Below are positions 24,084 through 29,378 of a DNA stretch of 29,378 nucleotides, one piece after another. The stretch spans positions 1 through 29,378 of the forward strand of contig NZ_QLJH01000038.1 in the NCBI RefSeq assembly GCF_003951315.1, in the 5' to 3' direction. The notes beneath the pieces are model-generated. The model saw only the letters and a list, made by a program, of their open reading frames with translations, did not search any database and was not told where the DNA came from. This DNA is from Sphingomonas sp. S-NIH.Pt15_0812. Lineage in GTDB: Bacteria; Pseudomonadota; Alphaproteobacteria; Sphingomonadales; Sphingomonadaceae. Numbering within the stretch: the first letter of the stretch is position 1; each line of letters begins with the position of its first letter. The position numbers were made by a program, and so were the translations under genes.

Positions 24084-24251
24084 GCCGTTCAGGGGGCGGC
24101 GCAGCAGGGCCGGCTGGCCGAATCAGGGCAATTGCCGGCGAACGGATCGCGCGGTGATCGTGCTTCCCTGAGGGGATTGCCACGCACCCTCCGTCACGCT
24201 GGCCGAGGCCGGAACCTTCGCGAAATCGGACACGGGCCGGAAAAGCCTGTT

Positions 24252-24269
24252 CTCCTGCGAACGCAGGAG
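24252..24269. repeat. Perfect hairpin repeat
   Basis: ctcctgcg, loop aa, cgcaggag: an 8-bp perfect inverted repeat. Hairpins of the pattern CCTGCGAA-GCAGG with flanking GTT and CCTGGGG are common scattered repeats in sphingomonad intergenic DNA (general knowledge; not verifiable here). Confidence 0.5.
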
Positions 24270-24326
24270 CCTGGGGCCAAGCAAAGCAATGCCCTTGAGC
24301 CCGATGGACATGACCTCGACCGGCAT

Positions 24327-24355
24327 CGTCGTCGCGAGCGGAGCGGAGCGATCCA
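24327..24355 (+). repeat. Dispersed repeat, copy 2
   Basis: cgtcgtcgcgagcggagc... in the intergenic region before the glycosylasparaginase gene; inverted relative to copy 1 at 6474-6503 and matching it at about 22 of 29 positions with one gap. Confidence 0.5.
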
Positions 24356-24488
24356 CGGCGTCGTGCGCGCAGCCACGCCACCACCCGACCGGGTCCAAGG
24401 TCCATAATGGCGCAATACCGAACCATGACTTGCACATGACCTTTGCCATGGCATGATGGCCGGAACCGAGGGGGCGGAAGGACCGGCA

Positions 24489-25499
24489 ATGACGAGCAGA
24501 CGGGATGTGATGGCGGCGCTTGGCGTGATCGGCGGAGCATTGCCCTTCGCCACGGCGGCCAGGGCGCAGGCGAAGACGGCGGCCCCGGCCCTGATCGTGT
24601 CGACCTGGGATTTCGGCGCGGCCGCCAACGACGCGGCCTTCGCCCGGATGAAGGCGGGCGGATCGCTGCTCGACGCGGTCGAGGCGGGCGCGATGGTGCC
24701 GGAGGCGGACCCGGAGAACCACTCGGTCGGCTATGGCGGCTATCCCGACCGCGACGGCCATGTCACGCTGGACGCGGTCATCATGGACGACCGTGGCGGT
24801 GTCGGCGCGGTCGCGGCGTTGGAGGATACCGTCCACGCCATCTCGGTCGCCCGGCGGGTGATGGAGAAGACGCCGCATACGCTGATCGTCGGCGAGGGCG
24901 CGACCCGCTTCGCGCGCGACCAGGGCTTCCCCAAGGTCGACCTGCTCACCCCCGCCGCCGAGACGGCATGGCGGGACTGGCTGAAGACCGCCAAGTACCG
25001 GCCGGTCGCCAATAGCGAGAATGCCGGATCGACGCGGCTGCCGCGTGGCGGCGCGCTCGACCATGACACGATCGGCCTGCTCGCGCGCGACACGGCCGGG
25101 CATCTGGCGGGGGCGTGCACCACATCGGGCATGGCGTTCAAGATGCGCGGTCGGGTCGGCGATTCGCCCCAGGTCGGTGCGGGGCTCTATGTCGAGGCGG
25201 GCGTCGGCGGCGCGACCTCGACCGGGCTGGGCGAGGAGGTGACGCGCGTGTCGGGCAGCGCCCGCGTCGTCGCGTCGATGCGCGCCGGCCTGTCGCCCCA
25301 GGCGGCATGCGAAGAGGTGGTGAAGCATATCGCGGCGCTGCGCGGCGACGCGATCAAGGGCGTGCAGGTCGGCTTCCTCGCGCTCGATCCCCGGGGGCGG
25401 GTCGGCGCCTTCTGCCTGTTGCCGGGCTTCACCTATGCGGTCACCGACACGGCGGGACGGACCCGGGTGCTGCCCGCGCCCTCGCTGTTCCGGGCGTGA
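24489..25499 (+). CDS. N4-(beta-N-acetylglucosaminyl)-L-asparaginase, Tat-exported
   Basis: A 336-residue Ntn-hydrolase of the glycosylasparaginase family that cleaves the GlcNAc-Asn bond left after N-glycoprotein breakdown, releasing aspartate and the amino sugar. MTSRRDVMAALGVIGGALPF is a Tat signal. Autocleavage and catalysis map to Asp193-Thr194 in DHDTIGLLARD; GMAFKMRGRVGDSPQVGAG (family substrate loop) and the Trp40 in VSTWDFG match the enzyme from Elizabethkingia and the human lysosomal form. GGATSTGLGEE is the C-terminal active-site loop. The start is supported by ggaagg six bases upstream. cutC begins inside its stop codon (TGATG). General isoaspartyl-peptidase activity is less likely given VGDSP and the GlcNAc neighbours. 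Confidence 0.9.
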   Translation: MTSRRDVMAALGVIGGALPFATAARAQAKTAAPALIVSTWDFGAAANDAAFARMKAGGSLLDAVEAGAMVPEADPENHSVGYGGYPDRDGHVTLDAVIMDDRGGVGAVAALEDTVHAISVARRVMEKTPHTLIVGEGATRFARDQGFPKVDLLTPAAETAWRDWLKTAKYRPVANSENAGSTRLPRGGALDHDTIGLLARDTAGHLAGACTTSGMAFKMRGRVGDSPQVGAGLYVEAGVGGATSTGLGEEVTRVSGSARVVASMRAGLSPQAACEEVVKHIAALRGDAIKGVQVGFLALDPRGRVGAFCLLPGFTYAVTDTAGRTRVLPAPSLFRA

Positions 25500-26257
25500 T
25501 GCCGCGCAGGCTGGAGGTCTGCGTCGAGGATGTCGGCGGCATCGCCGCCGCGGCGGCGGGCGGCGCGGACCGGATCGAACTGTGTGCCGCGCTGGCGGTG
25601 GGTGGGCTGACCCCGCCCGTCTCGCTGATCCGGGTCGCGGCCGCCTCCCCCCTGCCCGTTCATCTGCTTGCCCGCCCGCGCGAGGGCGATTTCGTCTATT
25701 CGCGGGTCGAGGCGATGCTGGTCGCGGAGGATATCCGCACCGCCGCCGAGGCGGGTCTGGCCGGCGTGGTGATCGGGGCGAGCGACCGGCAGCGGCGGCT
25801 CGACGTCGGATTGCTCGCGCAATGGGTCGGCCAGGCGCGCGTATTGGGCGCAGAGCGCGGGGCGCAGCTGTCGCTGACGCTCCACCGCGCCTTCGACCTG
25901 TGCCCTGACCTGCCGGCGGCGCTGGAGGATGCGATCCTGCTCGGATTCGACCGGGTACTGACCTCGGGCGGCGCGCCCCGCGCGGTCGATGGCGCGGCGA
26001 TGCTCGAGCGGCTGCACCGACAGGCCGATGGCCGGATCACGATCCTGGCGGGAAGCGGCGTCAATCGCGCGACGCTACCCGTGCTGCTCGCCACCGGCAT
26101 CGGCGAAATCCATGCCTCGTGCCGACAAACCCATGCGGTTCCTGACGATTCGCCGGAACGCCGCTTCGGCTTCATCGGCCCGCGGATCGGCGGCACCGAT
26201 GTCGAGACGGTGGCTGGACTGGTCCGTGACCTTCATGCCAATGCCGCGCTTGAATAA
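25499..26257 (+). CDS. cutC: CutC family protein
   Basis: A 252-residue TIM-barrel protein. LEVCVEDVGGIAAAAAGGADRIELCAALAVGGLTPPVSLI is the unmistakable CutC opening; VHLLARPREGDFVYS, LTLHRAFD, DRVLTSGGAP and ILAGSGVN are later family blocks. CutC was named for copper tolerance in E. coli, but the barrel has a conserved acidic/His pocket that looks enzymatic and its true reaction is unsettled. Here ATG 25499 shares a base with the glycosylasparaginase stop (TGATG), so the two are translated together, and the NagB-II and NagA genes follow. Many CutC genes lie near amino-sugar genes, which argues for a role in that metabolism (inference). Confidence 0.93.
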   Translation: MPRRLEVCVEDVGGIAAAAAGGADRIELCAALAVGGLTPPVSLIRVAAASPLPVHLLARPREGDFVYSRVEAMLVAEDIRTAAEAGLAGVVIGASDRQRRLDVGLLAQWVGQARVLGAERGAQLSLTLHRAFDLCPDLPAALEDAILLGFDRVLTSGGAPRAVDGAAMLERLHRQADGRITILAGSGVNRATLPVLLATGIGEIHASCRQTHAVPDDSPERRFGFIGPRIGGTDVETVAGLVRDLHANAALE

Positions 26258-26278
26258 TACCAATTTATTACCTAATGA
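26250..26278 (+). promoter_or_regulatory. AT-rich promoter/operator candidate before nagB-II
   Basis: The 73-base gap after cutC opens with an AT-rich block (about 26250-26278) unlike the DNA around it. TTGAAT (26250-26255) and, 17 bases on, taatga form a weak promoter-like pair. Inside are two similar direct units, taccaat and tacctaat. TACCAAT resembles a half-site of GntR-type NagR operators (ATTGGT...ACCAAT), but the other half is not seen. Confidence 0.4.
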
Positions 26279-26330
26279 AGACGCCATCAGAGAGCCGCGG
26301 GGCCGGCTCGCGTCAGCGGGGGAAGAGGAC

Positions 26331-27395
26331 ATGGGCAGCGTGACCGACAACGACCTTCAGGCGGCACCCGCCGTCGAAGCCACCCTGATGCACCGCGAGG
26401 CGGCCGAGGCGGGCGACGCGGTTCGCCGGCTGCTCTCCGCCAATGCCCGCGTCATCGCCGAACTGGGCGAGCGGTTGCGCCAGTCGCCGCCGGCGGTTGT
26501 CGTCACCTGCGCGCGCGGCTCGTCCGACCATGCCGCCACCTATGGCAAATATCTGATCGAGACGATGACCGGCGTGCCGGTCGCCTCCGCCGCCCCCTCG
26601 GTCGCCTCGGTCTACAAGGCCCCGGCCACCGCCCGCGCGACGCTCTGCATCGCCATCTCGCAGAGCGGTCGCAGCCCCGACCTGCTCGCCACCGTCACGG
26701 CGCAGCGCGCGGCGGGCGCGCATGTCGTCGCCCTGGTCAACGATGCCGGCTCGCCGCTCGCCGGGCTGGCCGACACGCTGGTGCCGCTGATGGCGGGGCC
26801 GGAGACGTCGGTGGCGGCGACCAAATCCTATATCGCCGCGCTCGCCGGCCTGGCCGCGATCGCCGCCGCCTGGACGCAGGATGCCAAGCTGGCCCAGGCG
26901 ATCGAGACGCTGCCGGACGATCTGGCGCGCGCCTGGGCGCTCGACTGGACGCCGGTGGTCCAGGCGCTGAAGGACGCCAACAACCTGTTCGTGATCGGTC
27001 GCGGCCTGGGCTTGGGCATCGCGCAGGAAGCGGCGCTGAAGCTCAAGGAGACCTGTGCGCTCCATGCCGAGGCGTTCAGCTCGGCCGAGGTGCGGCACGG
27101 CCCGATGGCGATCGTCGGCAAGGATTTCCCGCTGATCGCGCTCGCCACCTCCGATGTCGCCGGCGACGATGTGCGGGCGGCAGCGGCCGAGTTCGCCGGG
27201 CGTGGCGCGACGGTCTGCCTGGCCGATGCGGTGCTCGACGGCGGCGGCCATGTGCCGGCGCTGACCGCGCATCCGGCGGTCGAGCCGATCCTGATGATCC
27301 AGAGCTTCTATCGCATGGCCAACCGCCTGTCGGCCGAACGCGGCCTGAACCCGGACACGCCGCTCCACCTCAAGAAGGTAACCCAGACGCTATGA
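26331..27395 (+). CDS. nagB-II: SIS-domain glucosamine-6-phosphate deaminase, NagB-II type
   Basis: A 354-residue protein of two SIS domains (about 45-180 and 205-340), related to the isomerase half of GlmS but without the glutaminase domain. TCARGSSDHAA (59-69), ISQSGRSPD (109-117) and ETSVAATKS (158-166) form the sugar-phosphate site; ALKLKETCALHAEAFSSAEVRHGPMA (235-260) carries Glu240 and His256 equivalent to GlmS catalytic residues. In the absence of a glutaminase it should run as glucosamine-6-phosphate deaminase, giving fructose-6-phosphate and ammonia, in place of classical NagB. ggggaagagg precedes ATG 26331. nagA starts inside its stop codon (ATGA), which supports the assignment. Confidence 0.9.
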   Translation: MGSVTDNDLQAAPAVEATLMHREAAEAGDAVRRLLSANARVIAELGERLRQSPPAVVVTCARGSSDHAATYGKYLIETMTGVPVASAAPSVASVYKAPATARATLCIAISQSGRSPDLLATVTAQRAAGAHVVALVNDAGSPLAGLADTLVPLMAGPETSVAATKSYIAALAGLAAIAAAWTQDAKLAQAIETLPDDLARAWALDWTPVVQALKDANNLFVIGRGLGLGIAQEAALKLKETCALHAEAFSSAEVRHGPMAIVGKDFPLIALATSDVAGDDVRAAAAEFAGRGATVCLADAVLDGGGHVPALTAHPAVEPILMIQSFYRMANRLSAERGLNPDTPLHLKKVTQTL

Positions 27396-28525
27396 CCCGC
27401 CACGGCTTCACCAACGGCCATGTCGTCACGGCGGATGGCGTGTGGACGCAGGCGACGATCACCGTCGAGGGCGGCGTCATCGTCGCGATGGAGCCGACCG
27501 CCACCGCCGATGCGGTCGACCTCGACGGCGGCTGGCTGTCGCCCGGCTTCATCGACACGCAGGTCAATGGCGGCGGCGGCGTGCTGCTCAACGACACGCC
27601 GACCGTCGCGGGGATCGCGGCGATCGCCGCCGCGCATCGCCCCTATGGCACCACCGCGATGATGCCGACGCTGATCAGCGACACCGCCGATGTGATCGCG
27701 GTGGCGCTCGACGCGACCGATGCCGCGATCGCGGCCGGGGTGCCCGGCGTGGTCGGCATCCATGTCGAGGGGCCGGTGATCAACACCGCGCGCAAGGGCA
27801 TCCATGATGCCGGACGCTTCCGCCTGCTGGACGACGACCTGCTGGAACTGCTGACCCGCCCCCGTCGCGGCGTGGTGATGGTGACGCTCGCGCCCGAACA
27901 GGTGCCGATGGACAGCATCCGCGCGCTGGCGGCGGCGGGCGTGCGCGTCTGCCTGGGCCATACCGAGGCGGATTACGCCACCGCCACCGCCGCATTCGCG
28001 GCGGGCGCGACCGGCGTGACGCATCTGTTCAACGCCATGTCGCCTTTGGTCCATCGCAAGCCCGGCGTGGTCGGCGCGGCGCTGGACGACCAGACGGCCT
28101 GGTGCGGGATCATCGTCGACGGCTTCCATGTCGACGACGCGGCGCTGCGCGTGGCGCTGCGCGCGCGGCCGCACGACCGGTTCATGCTGGTGACCGACGC
28201 GATGCCCTGTGTCGGCGCGGTCGATAAGGACTTCGTGCTCCAGGGCCAGGCGATCCGGGTCGCGGATGGCCGCTGCGTTGGCGTCGACGGGACGCTGGCC
28301 GGCTCCGACCTCGACATGACCGGTGCGGTGCGCAACGCCGTCCATCGGCTGGGCCTGGCGCCCGAGACCGCGATGGCGATGGCCGCGACCAGCCCGGCCG
28401 CCTTTCTGGGCCTGTCGCACGAGCGCGGCCGCCTAGCCGTGGGCCAGCGCGCCGACTGGGTGCAGCTGTCCGCCGACCTGCGGCCGGTCGCCACCACCAT
28501 CGGCGGCGACACCGACCCGACCTGA
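27392..28525 (+). CDS. nagA: N-acetylglucosamine-6-phosphate deacetylase
   Basis: A 377-residue amidohydrolase that deacetylates GlcNAc-6-phosphate to glucosamine-6-phosphate. Metal and active-site residues line up with E. coli NagA: QVNGGGG (57-63), Glu126 in GIHVEGP, His190 in LGHTEA, His211 in THLFNAM, His246 in VDGFHVDD and catalytic Asp269 in VTDAMP. Length is typical. The ATG overlaps the deaminase stop as ATGA. Its stop lies in three tandem gacct units (28519-28533). The PTS gene follows after 55 bases, with a small hairpin (cgggccg/cggcccg, 28538-28562) between them. Confidence 0.96.
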   Translation: MTRHGFTNGHVVTADGVWTQATITVEGGVIVAMEPTATADAVDLDGGWLSPGFIDTQVNGGGGVLLNDTPTVAGIAAIAAAHRPYGTTAMMPTLISDTADVIAVALDATDAAIAAGVPGVVGIHVEGPVINTARKGIHDAGRFRLLDDDLLELLTRPRRGVVMVTLAPEQVPMDSIRALAAAGVRVCLGHTEADYATATAAFAAGATGVTHLFNAMSPLVHRKPGVVGAALDDQTAWCGIIVDGFHVDDAALRVALRARPHDRFMLVTDAMPCVGAVDKDFVLQGQAIRVADGRCVGVDGTLAGSDLDMTGAVRNAVHRLGLAPETAMAMAATSPAAFLGLSHERGRLAVGQRADWVQLSADLRPVATTIGGDTDPT

Positions 28526-28537
28526 CCTGACCTCTAC

Positions 28538-28562
28538 CGGGCCGCTCCCCTTCCCCGGCCCG
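28538..28562 (+). repeat. Stem-loop between nagA and the PTS gene
   Basis: A perfect 7-bp stem cgggccg/cggcccg with an 11-base loop. No T-run follows, so it is more likely a stability or processing element inside the operon than a terminator. Confidence 0.4.
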
Positions 28563-28580
28563 CCCCATGAAGGAACCGCC

Positions 28581-29378
28581 ATGGCGAACACCGTGCTGAC
28601 CGTGCCGATGCAGGGCTGGGCTTGTGCATTGGACAAGGTCGCGGACGCGGTGTTCGCGGAGCGGATGCTGGGCGACGGGATCGCCATCGATCCGACCGGC
28701 GACACGCTGCACGCGCCCTGCGCCGCGGAGGTGATCGGGGTGCAGCCGACCGGCCATGCCATCACGCTGCGCAGCGACGGCGGGGCGGAACTGCTGATCC
28801 ATATCGGACTGGACACGGTGGCGCTGGCCGGGCGCGGCTTCACCCCCGTCGTCCGGGTCGGCGACCGGGTGGCGGCGGGCGACGCGCTGATCCGCTTCGA
28901 CCTCGACCTGCTGGTGCGGGAGGCGCGCGCGGTCATCACCCCGATCCTGGTCACCAATGGCGACCGTTTCGCGATCGAACAGCGGGCCGAGGGGCTGGTC
29001 GCGGTCGGTGCGCCGCTGATGACGCTGGTGGCACGGGGCGGGGAGGTGACGACCGCCGCGAGCGAGGGCGAGCGTCAGGCGCGCGACATCGTCGTGCCGC
29101 TGGCCCATGGCATTCATGCCCGCCCCGCCGCGCGGATCGCCGAATGCGCCAGGGGCTTCGACGCCGAGGTGCTGCTGGAGAAGAACGGCCGGTCGAGCAG
29201 CGTGCGCAGCCCGATCGGCGTGCTGACGCTCGGGATCACCCATGGCTCGACCGTCACCGTCGCCGCCACCGGCGCGCAGGCGGCGGCCGCGGTCGACGCG
29301 GTCGCCGCGCTGATCCTGAGCGGCATGGGCGAAGGTGCGGACACCGCCGCCCCGGCCCCCGCTCCCGCACCGCCGCCC
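28581..29378 (+). CDS. PTS EIIA-HPr fusion protein, runs off the right edge (probably EIIA-HPr-EI)
   Basis: The first 266 residues of a multi-domain phosphotransferase. Residues 1-150 are a glucose-type EIIA domain: GLHAPCAAEV-like TLHAPCAAEV, with the paired histidines His59 and His74 (phospho-His, in LLIHIGLDTV) 15 residues apart as in E. coli EIIA-Glc. Residues 168-250 are HPr: HGIHARPAA with phospho-acceptor His179 and Ser210 at the regulatory serine position. An Ala/Pro linker (TAAPAPAPAPPP) then leads off the edge, most likely into enzyme I, as in EIIA-HPr-EI proteins of other GlcNAc operons; this last part is inference. ATG 28581 has gaaggaa seven bases upstream. A membrane EIICB (NagE) is expected further right. 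It would phosphorylate GlcNAc on uptake, producing the NagA substrate. Confidence 0.92.
   Translation, partial: MANTVLTVPMQGWACALDKVADAVFAERMLGDGIAIDPTGDTLHAPCAAEVIGVQPTGHAITLRSDGGAELLIHIGLDTVALAGRGFTPVVRVGDRVAAGDALIRFDLDLLVREARAVITPILVTNGDRFAIEQRAEGLVAVGAPLMTLVARGGEVTTAASEGERQARDIVVPLAHGIHARPAARIAECARGFDAEVLLEKNGRSSSVRSPIGVLTLGITHGSTVTVAATGAQAAAAVDAVAALILSGMGEGADTAAPAPAPAPPP

Larger units (their letters stand above)
23998..24488. other. 491-base intergenic region with terminator and dispersed repeats
   Basis: No convincing gene is seen. It holds the SWIB terminator (24049-24083), a perfect hairpin ctcctgcg-aa-cgcaggag (24252-24269) within a longer repeat-like segment, a dispersed-repeat copy (24327-24355), a direct repeat of catgac (24424-24440) and the palindrome tgccatggca (24444-24453) just before the glycosylasparaginase start. 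The last two may belong to that gene's promoter region. Long open frames crossing this stretch have no family-like content. Confidence 0.7.

Noticed and set aside
24123..25328. 401-residue leftward frame across the repeat region and glycosylasparaginase
   Set aside because: It is mostly antisense to the enzyme; the intergenic part translates repeat DNA.
25499..26257. CutC as a copper-resistance gene
   Set aside because: No copper-linked neighbours or metal-binding Cys/His/Met cluster; the name alone is not evidence.

Overview
The window comes from a GC-rich alphaproteobacterium, most likely a sphingomonad (Sphingomonas or a close relative). This is inferred from the gene set and style: a TonB-dependent receptor with a DIVVTGSR-type start to its plug, a PEPxxWA-CTERM protein, the serB/miaA/ilvBNC neighbourhood, single-domain BLUF proteins, a phytase-like esterase and many short GC-rich hairpins. 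It is almost wholly protein-coding. I see no rRNA or tRNA gene, no CRISPR array, no insertion sequence and no phage gene.

Layout. 1-236 is the tail of a membrane protein inside a perfect 51-bp inverted repeat at the window edge. 270-2897 is a TonB-dependent receptor with a glycine-rich insertion. 2914-4109 holds tadA, a small membrane protein and, divergently, rpmB. 4284-6285 holds a phytase-like esterase, a glycine-zipper envelope protein and a stand-alone response regulator. 6574-10546 is a leftward three-gene unit: an orphan molybdopterin oxidoreductase large subunit, hemH and phbB. 10776-16063 is amino-acid metabolism: serB leftward, then miaA, ilvB, ilvN and ilvC rightward. 16181-19704 holds a PilZ protein, a PEP-CTERM metalloprotease, a YceI protein and two tandem BLUF photoreceptors. 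19821-21639 is leuA behind a probable leader peptide and long stem-loop. 21678-23384 is a leftward, overlapping folE-folM-folB unit. 23447-23997 holds a DUF2945 protein and a SWIB-domain protein. 24489 to the right edge is an amino-sugar cluster: exported glycosylasparaginase, cutC, a NagB-II type SIS deaminase, nagA and the start of an EIIA-HPr(-EI) PTS protein.

How the genes work together. ilvB, ilvN, ilvC and leuA supply branched-chain amino acids, and the leuA leader looks like an attenuation site. folE, folM-like and folB are three pterin steps in one overlapping transcript. The right-hand cluster reads as a route from N-glycopeptide remnants (GlcNAc-Asn) to aspartate, ammonia and fructose-6-phosphate; the glycosylasparaginase and cutC reading frames overlap by one base, which ties the poorly understood CutC family to this route. 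The least expected groupings are the ATGA-coupled molybdo-oxidoreductase/hemH pair followed by phbB, and the two BLUF proteins that differ at the key tryptophan position.
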